Assembly (NCBI GenBank): GCA_964544345.1
Contig: CAZJBT010000027.1
Span: 1-18,985, forward strand
DNA: 18,985 bases
Direction: 5' to 3'
DNA from: CAKTOF01 sp964544345
GTDB lineage: Bacteria > Bacillota > Clostridia > Oscillospirales > Oscillospiraceae
Program-made: the position numbers and the translations under genes
Notes under the pieces: model-generated
Database searches by the model: none
Seen by the model: the letters and a program-made list of their open reading frames with translations, nothing else
Told to the model about the DNA's origin: nothing
Part shown: positions 6,346 to 13,513 of the stretch, in pieces
How positions within the stretch are numbered: the stretch's first letter is position 1
How the letters are laid out: each line of letters begins with the position of its first letter

Positions 6346-7752
6346 ATGGAGTATAAAGCGCAGATCGCGCGCTATTTTGACGATCACGCCGTCGATTTGG
6401 TCGAGGATGTGAAAAAGCTCGTCCGGATCCCGAGCGACCGCGGCGCGGCGCAGCCCGGGATGCCGTACGGCGAGGGGCCGGTGCGCGCGTTGACCGCGGC
6501 GCTTGCCATGGCGGAGGAATACGGCTTTGCCGTGAAGAACTATGAAAACTATGTCGGCGCGGCTGACCTTGGGCCGGCGGAGCCAGGGCTGGATATCCTT
6601 GCGCACCTCGACGTGGTGCCGGTGGCCAACAACTGGACGGTCTGCGACCCGTTCGACCCGGTTGAGCAGGGCGGCAACCTCTACGGCCGCGGCACGGCGG
6701 ACGACAAAGGCCCGGCTGTCGCGGCGCTCTACGCGATGCGCTGCGTGATGGAGCTGGGCGTGCCGCTGAAGAAGCGCGTCCGCTGGATCGTCGGCACGGA
6801 CGAGGAGTGCGGCTCGTCCGATATCGCCTATTACTACAGCCGCGAGCCGGAGGCGCCGATGACCTTTTCGCCGGACGCGATGTTCCCGGTCATCAACTTG
6901 GAAAAGGGTCGGCTCTCTACGGAGATCACGGCGCGCTTCGTACCTGCTGCGGAGGGTGCGCGGCTTCTTTCCGTCAGCAGCGGCCTGAAGTCGAACGTGA
7001 TCCCGGAGTCTGCGCTTGCAGTCGTGGCCGGCATGACCGCGGCCGAAGCGGAGCCGGCCTGCCGCGCGGCAGCGGAACGGCTTGGAATGGAGTTCACGCT
7101 TGCAGAGCAGGACGGCGGTCTGCAAATCGCGGCCAAGGGCGCCGGCGGCCACGCAGCGTTCCCGGCGGGCGCGAACAATGCGCTGACCGGTCTGCTCGAC
7201 CTTCTCGCGGCGCTGCCGCTGGCCGGCGGCTGTGCCGAGGCGATCCGCGCGCTGCATGCGCTGTTCCCGCATGGCGACTTTGCAGGTCACGCTGCCGGCG
7301 TGGCGATGGCGGACGAGATCTCCGGCGAGTTGACCATCAGTCTGAACATGCTTGCGGCGGACGAGACTTCCCTGACCGCGACGTTCGATAGCCGCACGCC
7401 GGTCTGCGGCACGCAGGAGAATGTGCATGATGTGCTTGCGCGCCGCTGCGAGGAGTTGGGTCTGTCGCTGGTTTCGGCACAGATGGTCGAGCCGCATTAT
7501 GTGCCGGGCGATTCCGAATTTGTTCAGACGCTGCTGCGCGCCTATGAGGACTGGACGGGCAACAAGGGCGAATGCATGGCCATCGGCGGCGGCACTTATG
7601 TCCACGACCTGAAAAACGGCGTGGCCTTTGGCTGCTCGATGCCGGGCGTGGACAACCGTGAGCACGGCGCGGATGAATTCGCCGTGATCTCCGACCTGGT
7701 GACAGCCGGCAAGATTTTCGCACAGGCGATCATCGAGCTTTGCGGCGCATAA
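6346..7752 (+). CDS. pepV: M20 family dipeptidase PepV (Sapep/PepV type)
   Basis: Di-zinc (or Mn) aminoacyl dipeptidase of 468 residues, close to the 470 of Lactobacillus PepV, cleaving unbranched dipeptides in the cytoplasm. Metal and catalytic residues fall where PepV has them: His87 in DILAHLDVVP, Asp119 in GTADDKGP, the catalytic/metal pair Glu153-Glu154 in GTDEECGS, Asp177 in FSPDAMFP and a C-terminal His near 440 in DNREHGADEF. The lid/dimer-mimic domain lies between about 185 and 380. Three in-frame ATGs compete (6322, 6340, 6346). AAGGGG at 6331-6336 is 9 nt from 6346 but only 3 nt from 6340, so 6346 is chosen. The gene has its own promoter and converges on the ThrE-like exporter gene. 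Function as a dipeptidase is well supported; exact substrate range is not. Confidence 0.93.
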   Translation: MEYKAQIARYFDDHAVDLVEDVKKLVRIPSDRGAAQPGMPYGEGPVRALTAALAMAEEYGFAVKNYENYVGAADLGPAEPGLDILAHLDVVPVANNWTVCDPFDPVEQGGNLYGRGTADDKGPAVAALYAMRCVMELGVPLKKRVRWIVGTDEECGSSDIAYYYSREPEAPMTFSPDAMFPVINLEKGRLSTEITARFVPAAEGARLLSVSSGLKSNVIPESALAVVAGMTAAEAEPACRAAAERLGMEFTLAEQDGGLQIAAKGAGGHAAFPAGANNALTGLLDLLAALPLAGGCAEAIRALHALFPHGDFAGHAAGVAMADEISGELTISLNMLAADETSLTATFDSRTPVCGTQENVHDVLARRCEELGLSLVSAQMVEPHYVPGDSEFVQTLLRAYEDWTGNKGECMAIGGGTYVHDLKNGVAFGCSMPGVDNREHGADEFAVISDLVTAGKIFAQAIIELCGA

Positions 7753-7764
7753 AAGCAGAATATG

Positions 7765-7798
7765 AGGAGCTGCTGCAATTCGTTTTGCAGCAGCTCCT
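7765..7798. terminator. Hairpin between convergent pepV and exporter genes
   Basis: A 14-bp perfect stem (7765-7778 with 7785-7798) with a 6-nt loop sits in the 49-nt gap between two convergent stop codons. The T-tract is poor on both sides (ATTTCAT on the plus side), so termination strength is uncertain, but the position suits a bidirectional terminator. Confidence 0.7.
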
Positions 7799-7801
7799 AT
7801 T

Positions 7802-9016
7802 TCATACGATACGGCGGATGGTCTCCTGGAACAGCAGCACAAGGATGGACGAGAAAAGCACGCCGACCGCGATGCCGATGGCTGCGTGGACGGTCTGCAC
7901 GCCATAAAACAGGAAATCTGCTGTGCTGCCACGGACAATGGACACCATCGTGTAGAACAGGCCCGCACCGGGCAGCAGCGGGATAAGACCGGGAAACAAA
8001 AAGACGGTGGTCGGCGCGCGCAGCAGTCGCGCGGCCAGCTCTGCATATGCGCCAACGACAATGGCGGCGGTCATATAGCAGATGAGCAAATTGTCGGTCA
8101 TGCGCGCACAGAGCAGATAGACGGTTATCGTCAGGACTCCGGCGAACATGGAAGGGAGAAATCTGCGCCGCCGGAGATTGTAGAACAGCGAGAAGCCGAT
8201 CGTGCCGACTGCGGCGGCGAGGATCTGCACCGCGGCGGGCTGCGTCTCGCTGGAAAAGGCGCCGGGGTTGATCAGCAGAGCCGCTGCGAAGCCGACCGCG
8301 ATAAAGGCTGCGATCAGCAGGGCGTCAATGGTGCGGAACAGACCTGTCATCGTGTCGCCGAGCAGCATATCACGCAGGCCATTGATCAGAACCAGACCGG
8401 GCATTTGCAGCATGATGTCGCCGATCATGATTTTGTCGGCATGCAGCGCCGGGATCAATCGCGCAGCGCAGCCGGCCAGCAGACCCATGGCAGCCGCAGT
8501 CAGCAGCGTGTAGACCAGCCGGTTCGGCAGATAGAGCCGGAGCGTTTGGTCGGAGAGCCACAGCAGCGCACCGATCAGCGCTGCGAATGCCGCGTCGGCC
8601 AGGGAGCCGCCGAAAAAGACGCAGAAGCTGCCAGCGCCCAGCAGATAACCAAGACCGACCCAAAGCCGGTCGGCGCGCTGCGGCGGCGCGTCGATCGCTT
8701 CTATGGCGGCGCTGACCTGCGCGGGCGGCGGCGTCTCGCGGCAGATTCGGCGGGAAAGGTCGTTGAGCGCCTCCAACCGGGCCAGGTCATTTGCATAAGT
8801 GAAGACGCGTCGGCTCTCGGTGCGGCTGCCGACGCCATGATCGATCGTGACGAGGATCAGTGAATTGATGGTGAAGACTTCAACGATTTGCTGCGCTCCA
8901 TAGGCATGGTTGATGCGGAGAATGGTATCTTCGACGCGGTGCACGTCTGCGCCGCTGCGGAGCATGGCCTCGCCGATATCGAGCGAGATGCTCAGCGCAT
9001 CAGGCGTATGAAGCAT
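7802..9016 (-). CDS. Threonine/serine exporter family protein (fused ThrE: DUF1212 + DUF3815)
   Basis: Inner-membrane exporter-like protein of 404 residues that combines both halves of the ThrE family in one chain (YjjP-like PF06738, then YjjB-like PF12821), as in Corynebacterium ThrE; many Firmicutes keep them as two genes. The N-terminal soluble part (1 to about 110) has the family signature GEAMLRSGADVHRVEDTI (15-32). About ten hydrophobic segments follow. The conserved QMPGLVLINGLRDML in the first half and the related VFLFPGLIPLLPGAGLFYTM in the second are visible. The start at 9016 has AAGGAGG 7 nt upstream. It has a near-consensus promoter with operator-like repeats over its start region. 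Next to two peptidases it would fit removal of excess amino acids released from peptides; that role is inference. Confidence 0.9.
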   Translation of the reverse strand: MLHTPDALSISLDIGEAMLRSGADVHRVEDTILRINHAYGAQQIVEVFTINSLILVTIDHGVGSRTESRRVFTYANDLARLEALNDLSRRICRETPPPAQVSAAIEAIDAPPQRADRLWVGLGYLLGAGSFCVFFGGSLADAAFAALIGALLWLSDQTLRLYLPNRLVYTLLTAAAMGLLAGCAARLIPALHADKIMIGDIMLQMPGLVLINGLRDMLLGDTMTGLFRTIDALLIAAFIAVGFAAALLINPGAFSSETQPAAVQILAAAVGTIGFSLFYNLRRRRFLPSMFAGVLTITVYLLCARMTDNLLICYMTAAIVVGAYAELAARLLRAPTTVFLFPGLIPLLPGAGLFYTMVSIVRGSTADFLFYGVQTVHAAIGIAVGVLFSSILVLLFQETIRRIV

Positions 9017-9032
9017 AGCGCCGCCTCCTTTT

Positions 9033-9058
9033 TAGACTATGGTCTATACTGGAGTCTA
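9033..9058. promoter_or_regulatory. Repeated TAGAC/GTCTA motifs, candidate operator
   Basis: TAGAC (9033-9037) and GTCTA (9042-9046) form an inverted repeat, and a second GTCTAT (9054-9059) is a direct repeat exactly 12 nt after the first (9042-9047). They overlap the -10 box and transcription start of the exporter promoter and the leader ahead of its ribosome-binding site. A repressor site acting on the exporter gene is plausible; the regulator is unknown. Confidence 0.5.
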
Positions 9059-9086
9059 TCCTAGCATCGCGGCGCGCGGGTGTCAA
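9058..9086 (-). promoter_or_regulatory. Promoter of the ThrE-like exporter gene
   Basis: On the minus strand a perfect TTGACA (9081-9086) is followed after 17 nt by TAGGAT (9058-9063). Predicted start of transcription is near 9051, inside the TAGAC repeats. Confidence 0.82.
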
Positions 9087-9105
9087 CGCGCGGCGCGGAA
9101 AATAA

Positions 9106-9133
9106 TTGACATTTTCCGCAAAATCCATATGAT
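9106..9133 (+). promoter_or_regulatory. Promoter of the AbgA-like amidohydrolase gene
   Basis: A perfect TTGACA (9106-9111) and TATGAT (9128-9133) with a 16-nt spacer, divergent from the exporter promoter 20 nt away. Leader of about 70 nt to the ATG at 9208. Confidence 0.8.
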
Positions 9134-9207
9134 AAAAACGAAGAGCGATCGCGCCCCATACCTGTGTGCCGGTGGCGGCGCCCTTTATCTGGAAAGGAAG
9201 ATCTTGA

Positions 9208-10503
9208 ATGGACAACCTGAATCACGATGCGCTTATGTGTGATCTGATCGCGCTGCGGCGCGATTTTCACAAACATCCGGAGCTTGCCTGGACGGAATAC
9301 CGAACCACGGCGGCATTGATCGCCCGGATGCAGCAGGCGGGCATACGGGTAGAATACGGGCCGCAGATCCATTCCGTGCGCGGCCAGCTCCCCGATGCGG
9401 CTGCGGACGCTGCGGCGCTCGCGCGCGCAGAGGCCGAGGGCGCGGATCCGGATATCCTGGCGCGTCTCGCGGGCGGTTATACCGGCTGCATGGCGGTCAT
9501 CGAAGGCACGAAGCCAGGGCCTACGGTAGCGCTGCGCGTGGACATCGACGCACTGGCGGTGACGGAGAGCAAGGCGTCCGCGCATCGGCCTGCGGCAGAG
9601 GGATTCGCTTCCTGTCATGACGGCCAGATGCACGCTTGCGGGCACGATGCGCATGCGGTGATCGGTCTTGGTACAGCGCTGCTGCTGCAATGCCGCCGCG
9701 AGGAGCTGTGCGGCCGGGTCAAGATATTATTCCAGCCATCGGAGGAGATCATGCGCGGCGCGGCCAGTATGGTCGGCGCTGGACTTCTCGATGATGTGGA
9801 CTATTTTTTCGGCGGCCATGTGGGGTTGCATCTGATGGAGACCGGCGTGATCGCGGCGGGCTGTACGGGGATCCTGGCGACGTCGAAATTCAACCTGCAC
9901 TTTTTCGGCAAGAGCGCGCACTCCGGCACCAGCCCGCAGGAAGGGCACAATGCGCTGGCCGCCGCGGCCTGCGCGACGCTGAACCTGCTCGCGATTCCGC
10001 GCCACGGCGACGGCGCGAGCCGCATCAATGTCGGCGTGTTCCGCGCCGGCAGCGCACGCAATGTCGTGCCGGATCAGGCGGAGCTTTGGATCGAGACACG
10101 CGGGCTGACCACGGAGATCAACGCATATATGGAGGAATCAGCCGACCGTGTCTGGCGTGCGGCAGCGGAGATGTACGGATGCACCTGCGAGAAGGAGCTG
10201 GTGGTGCGCGGAGAGAGCGCCGACAGCGACCCGGTGCTGGTGCAGTTCATTCAGGCGCATGCGCCGCAGACCGGGGGCATCACGCGCGTGGAGCCGAGCG
10301 CATATTTCGGCGCGTGCGAGGACGTCGCGCTGATGATGCGTCATGTGCAGTCCCGCGGCGGCAAGGCAGCGGAGCTGATGTACGGCACGCCGATTGCGGC
10401 CGCACACCACAACGGCGGATTTGACATTGATGAGGCTGTCATCCCGCTCACAGTGCGATTGCTGGCTGATTTGACCATCGCCACAGCGGCGGAGCGACCC
10501 TGA
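9208..10503 (+). CDS. M20 family amidohydrolase, AbgA-like (p-aminobenzoyl-glutamate hydrolase subunit A type)
   Basis: Cytoplasmic metal-dependent amidohydrolase of 431 residues (peptidase M20D). RRDFHKHPELAWTEYRT (17-33) and the GYTGCMAVIEGTKPGPTVALRVDIDAL block (90-116) match E. coli AbgA more than ordinary hippurate/IAA-amino-acid hydrolases. The metal site is MHACGHDAH (141-149) plus Glu-Glu in FQPSEE (about 179-180), a GGHVGLH histidine, and a late HHNGGFD. The dimerisation lid lies at about 225-340. ATG at 9208 has AAAGGA about 10 nt upstream and own promoter 9106-9133. No AbgB-like second subunit is adjacent, so a homo-oligomeric enzyme on another N-acyl or aminoacyl amide is as likely as p-aminobenzoyl-glutamate cleavage. 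Confidence 0.88.
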   Translation: MDNLNHDALMCDLIALRRDFHKHPELAWTEYRTTAALIARMQQAGIRVEYGPQIHSVRGQLPDAAADAAALARAEAEGADPDILARLAGGYTGCMAVIEGTKPGPTVALRVDIDALAVTESKASAHRPAAEGFASCHDGQMHACGHDAHAVIGLGTALLLQCRREELCGRVKILFQPSEEIMRGAASMVGAGLLDDVDYFFGGHVGLHLMETGVIAAGCTGILATSKFNLHFFGKSAHSGTSPQEGHNALAAAACATLNLLAIPRHGDGASRINVGVFRAGSARNVVPDQAELWIETRGLTTEINAYMEESADRVWRAAAEMYGCTCEKELVVRGESADSDPVLVQFIQAHAPQTGGITRVEPSAYFGACEDVALMMRHVQSRGGKAAELMYGTPIAAAHHNGGFDIDEAVIPLTVRLLADLTIATAAERP

Positions 10504-10505
10504 AC

Positions 10506-10540
10506 AAGACCCCGGGCGAACAATATCCGCCCGGGGTCTT
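10506..10540. terminator. Hairpin between convergent amidohydrolase and flippase genes
   Basis: A 13-bp perfect stem (10506-10518 with 10528-10540), starting 2 nt after the amidohydrolase stop. The plus-side tail TCTTTATTACTG is a short T-tract; the minus side reads GTCTTGTTC. It probably terminates the plus gene and may also stop transcripts of the minus-strand flippase. Confidence 0.82.
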
Positions 10541-10576
10541 TATTACTGCGTGTTTGGCCGCAAAGACGCCTGCTTT

Positions 10577-12121
10577 TCATCCCTGTGCGGCGCTGCTGTT
10601 TGGGCGGAGTGCGCTGAGCAGCCAGCGGGCGTCCTCTTTGCGCAGCGCGCCGGTGAGAAAGACGAGCGCCGAAAACATGCCAAGGTACGCTCCGCCATAG
10701 AGCAAGACCGCGCCGAGCAGCGACGCCACAGGGAAGCCGGACGCGAACAGCAGCGTTGCGGCACCGGCTGCGAGCGTGCAGAAGGCCGCCTTGAGCGTGA
10801 AGCGCAGCGATGGACTGTAGCCTGTCACCTTGAGCAGCCGCGCGATGGACAGGTAGAAGTTGACGGCATGCGACGCAGTAAAGCTGAAAAAGTATCCGCC
10901 GATGCCGCAGCGCGGCAGCAGGAAGATCAGTAAGAGCACGTCGAGCAGGCTGGTGATGGTGTTGTAGCGCACGCACTGAACCTGCTGGCCAAGCCCTTTG
11001 TGCATTCCATCAACGATCGCGTCGAGGTAGAGCATCGGCACGAGAGGGGCAAAGAGAAGAAGATAATGTCCGGCCTCATCAGAGCGGTACAGGAGCTGTC
11101 CCAGCGGCGCGGCTGCGCAGTACATCACGCCCGCGCAGGCGCAGGCGAACAGCAGCGCCATGCGCAGGCATCGGTTCGTCAGATAGCGAATGCGCCCGCC
11201 GCGCCCGGCAGCAGTGCAACCGGCCAGCTCCGGCACGAGCAGGTCGGAGAGCGAATAGAGCACGCAGGCCGGGAACATCAACACGGGAAAGACCATGCCG
11301 TGGATCGCACCGTAGGCGGAGATGGACTGCTCATACGAGCCGCTCGCGCGTGATAGCCCGCGCGGAATCAGCAGGTGCTCGAGCGTGGACAGGCCGGAGC
11401 GCAGATACTCGTTGAGCGCAAGCGGGACGGCGAGCCGGATCAGCCGGTGACCCATGTGCAGATCCCGCGGGACACGGCCCATCTGCCGCCGGTCGTGCAG
11501 ATACAGCGCCCAGATCAGCACGAGCGAAAGCGTCGAGGCCAGACTGCTCCCACCGACGATGGCGCAGCAGGCGCGCTCTGTGTCACCGCCCACCCAAGTG
11601 AGCAGCAATACAATGGTGATCAAAATGGAGACGAGCCGCTCGGCGATCTCGACGGCGACGAGCCGCCCGATCTTCCCGACTGCGGTAAAGTAGCCGCCCA
11701 TCACGCCCCATAGACACGATACCGGCAGAAACAGTCCGATGATTTTCAGGCTGGATGCGGCGCGCACGTCAAGGATCCAGACCCGGGCGATGTACCCGGA
11801 GAAAACGACGACGGCCGCGCCTGCGGCGCTTGAGACGATCAGGCCGTAAATGATACAGTTCGTCATGGCGCGCTTGACGCCGCCGGAGCGCTTTCGGCCG
11901 TGCTCCTCGGCGCACAGGTACATTGAGGCCACGCGCACGCCTGATGTGCCGATGGTGATGGCGAGCGTGCCGACCGTCATCGTAAGCTGCAGCAGGCCGA
12001 TGCCTGCCGCGCCGACCTGCCGCGAGAGATAGACCTGGAACATCATGCTCACCACGCGCATGGCAAGGTTCGCGGCGGTCAGCAGCAGCGCGCTGTAGAG
12101 AATGGAACGGCGTCTGGACAA
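10577..12121 (-). CDS. Polysaccharide biosynthesis / MurJ-SpoVB-like flippase (MATE-fold)
   Basis: Multi-pass membrane protein of 514 residues with about 14 hydrophobic segments, in the MOP/MATE-fold superfamily of lipid-linked oligosaccharide flippases (polysaccharide biosynthesis protein, SpoVB-like). The N-terminus ILYSALLLTAANLAMRVVSM followed by YLSRQVGAAGIGLLQL is the typical first-helix pair of that family. It would move a lipid-linked cell-envelope precursor across the cytoplasmic membrane; whether the role is in vegetative wall, spore cortex or exopolysaccharide is not visible. The start is TTG at 12119-12121 with AGGGGGTG 5 nt upstream; that box lies inside the 3' arm of a hairpin. 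The next ATG is 20 residues in, lacks a good box and would cut the first helix. It is last in the run from rsmE, 50 nt after the dehydratase-like gene. Confidence 0.88.
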   Translation of the reverse strand: MSRRRSILYSALLLTAANLAMRVVSMMFQVYLSRQVGAAGIGLLQLTMTVGTLAITIGTSGVRVASMYLCAEEHGRKRSGGVKRAMTNCIIYGLIVSSAAGAAVVVFSGYIARVWILDVRAASSLKIIGLFLPVSCLWGVMGGYFTAVGKIGRLVAVEIAERLVSILITIVLLLTWVGGDTERACCAIVGGSSLASTLSLVLIWALYLHDRRQMGRVPRDLHMGHRLIRLAVPLALNEYLRSGLSTLEHLLIPRGLSRASGSYEQSISAYGAIHGMVFPVLMFPACVLYSLSDLLVPELAGCTAAGRGGRIRYLTNRCLRMALLFACACAGVMYCAAAPLGQLLYRSDEAGHYLLLFAPLVPMLYLDAIVDGMHKGLGQQVQCVRYNTITSLLDVLLLIFLLPRCGIGGYFFSFTASHAVNFYLSIARLLKVTGYSPSLRFTLKAAFCTLAAGAATLLFASGFPVASLLGAVLLYGGAYLGMFSALVFLTGALRKEDARWLLSALRPNSSAAQG

Positions 12122-12123
12122 GA

Positions 12124-12159
12124 AAACACCCCCTGTCCAAATCCTATGGGACAGGGGGT
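12124..12159 (-). terminator. Terminator-like hairpin that contains the flippase ribosome-binding site
   Basis: On the minus strand an 11-bp perfect stem (12159-12149 with 12138-12128), 10-nt loop, then GTTTTC. It lies 12 nt after the dehydratase-like stop. The 3' arm carries AGGGGGTG, the apparent Shine-Dalgarno of the TTG start at 12121. The element could be an intrinsic terminator, an RBS-masking structure, or both. Confidence 0.75.
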
Positions 12160-12171
12160 AGGAAATATGCG

Positions 12172-13467
12172 TCAGACCGGAACTGTTTCCTGCAGCTCCT
12201 CGTGTTTCTGGATGCGCTGCGCATTGGCGAGCATCAATTTGATGCGGTTTTCCTGATTGATGCGCGTCGCGCTTGGGTCATAGTCAATGGCGACGATGTT
12301 GGAGTCTGGGTGCTCATCCTTGATTTTGCGAATCATGCCCTTGCCGGCGACGTGGTTCGGCAGACACCCGAACGGCTGTGTGCAGATGATGTTTGGTACG
12401 CCAAGCTCGATGAGATCGAGCATCTCCGCGGTCAGCAGCCAGCCCTCGCCCATTTTGTTGCCATAGCCGAGGTAGCCCTTAACGCCTTCCTTCAGGTGCG
12501 AGAACGGCTTCATCACGCGGAATTCCGGATACTTCGACACTGCGTCGATCAGATCGTGCTGGAGCGCGCCGGCGTACTTTTCGGCGAGGTTCATCGCCGC
12601 TTTCTTGCCCCACTTACCGCCGTAGAGATCGACGTCGACGCTACGGTTGTCGACCTTGAAGATCAAAAAGTCGGCCAGGCCTGGCACGACCGGCTCTGCG
12701 CCCTCGGAGAGCAGAAATTCCTCCAGGTTATTGTTGCCGAGCGAGGAATACTTGACGAAGATTTCGCCGACGATGCCAACTGGCGTCTTTTTCTCGCCGG
12801 TGCGTTCGATGGCGTGAAAGTCGGCGGCGATGGCGGCGAGATTGCGGCGGAAGGCCTTGCGGCGCATGCTGCCGCGCTCGTCAAAGCCGTTGACCAGGCG
12901 ATCCTTCCATGCCTCGACCAGCGCGTCCGTCGTGCCCGGAACGACCTCGTATGGCCTGCATTGGTTGGCCAGCCACATGAGCATATCGCCGTAGTAGACC
13001 GAGTAGACCAGACGGAGCAGGAGCCCGACCGAGAGCGAGAAGCCGGGGTTTTTTTCCAGCCCTGAGAGGTTGAGCGAGACGACGGGCACATACTCCAGCC
13101 CGGCCTTAGAAAGCGCCTTGCGCAGCAGATGGATGTAGTTTGACGCGCGGCAGCCGCCTCCGGTCTGCGTGATGAGCAGGGCGACCTTGTGCGGGTCGTA
13201 GCCTCCGTTTGTCACCGCGTCAATGAGCTGGCCGATGACGAGCAGAGCGGGATAGCAGGTGTCGTTGTGTACATATTTCAGGCCGGTGTCCACGACGGCG
13301 CGCGAGTCGTTGTTGAGCTGCGCCGTGTGGTAGCCCTCAAGGTCGAGACACTTCTTGAACATGCCGAAGTGGATGGGCAGCATCTGCGGAATAAGGAGCG
13401 TATACTCCTCCTTCATCTCCTCGGTGAAGAGCAGACGGCCGGTTTCATCGTAAATAAGTTGAGCCAT
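12172..13467 (-). CDS. 2-hydroxyacyl-CoA dehydratase-like protein (C-terminal partner of the activase)
   Basis: Protein of 431 residues resembling the C-terminal third (COG3581) of the ~1400-residue clostridial proteins called acyl-CoA dehydratase activase, related to the HgdA/B dehydratase and double-cubane-cluster families. Conserved blocks are TLLIPQMLPIHF, YVHNDTCYPALLVIGQ, TQTGGGCRASNYIHLLRKA, VGIVGEIFVKYSSLGNNNLE, GNKMGEGWLLTAEM and a C-terminal CTQPFGCLPNHVAGKGM followed by NIVAIDYDPSATRINQENR. The cysteines in these blocks are candidate Fe-S ligands. ATG at 13467 is chosen; a TTG at 13476 is an alternative closer to AAGGA (13 nt from ATG, 4 nt from TTG). It follows the activase gene by 46 nt in a different frame. 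The family's physiological substrate is unknown; no CoA-transferase or electron-transfer flavoprotein lies in the window. Confidence 0.85.
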   Translation of the reverse strand: MAQLIYDETGRLLFTEEMKEEYTLLIPQMLPIHFGMFKKCLDLEGYHTAQLNNDSRAVVDTGLKYVHNDTCYPALLVIGQLIDAVTNGGYDPHKVALLITQTGGGCRASNYIHLLRKALSKAGLEYVPVVSLNLSGLEKNPGFSLSVGLLLRLVYSVYYGDMLMWLANQCRPYEVVPGTTDALVEAWKDRLVNGFDERGSMRRKAFRRNLAAIAADFHAIERTGEKKTPVGIVGEIFVKYSSLGNNNLEEFLLSEGAEPVVPGLADFLIFKVDNRSVDVDLYGGKWGKKAAMNLAEKYAGALQHDLIDAVSKYPEFRVMKPFSHLKEGVKGYLGYGNKMGEGWLLTAEMLDLIELGVPNIICTQPFGCLPNHVAGKGMIRKIKDEHPDSNIVAIDYDPSATRINQENRIKLMLANAQRIQKHEELQETVPV

Positions 13468-13495
13468 GATATGCAATCAGTCCTTGCTTGAATTA

Positions 13496-13512
13496 CCGCG
13501 CTTTCAACGCGG
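13496..13512 (-). other. Small hairpin in the activase-dehydratase gap
   Basis: CCGCG (13496-13500) and CGCGG (13508-13512) form a 5-bp stem with a 7-nt loop, right after the activase stop. There is no T-tract, so it is not a terminator. It may only be chance; noted because it sits at the fission point between two normally fused modules. Confidence 0.3.
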
Positions 13513-13513
13513 A

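Noticed and set aside
6235..8061. A 608-codon minus-strand frame opposite pepV
   Set aside because: It spans two divergent promoters and the hairpin between convergent genes, and pepV has all its catalytic residues on the other strand.
9208..10503. Full p-aminobenzoyl-glutamate (abgABT) utilisation operon
   Set aside because: Only an AbgA-like gene is present; no AbgB or AbgT homologue is adjacent, so the pathway is not called.
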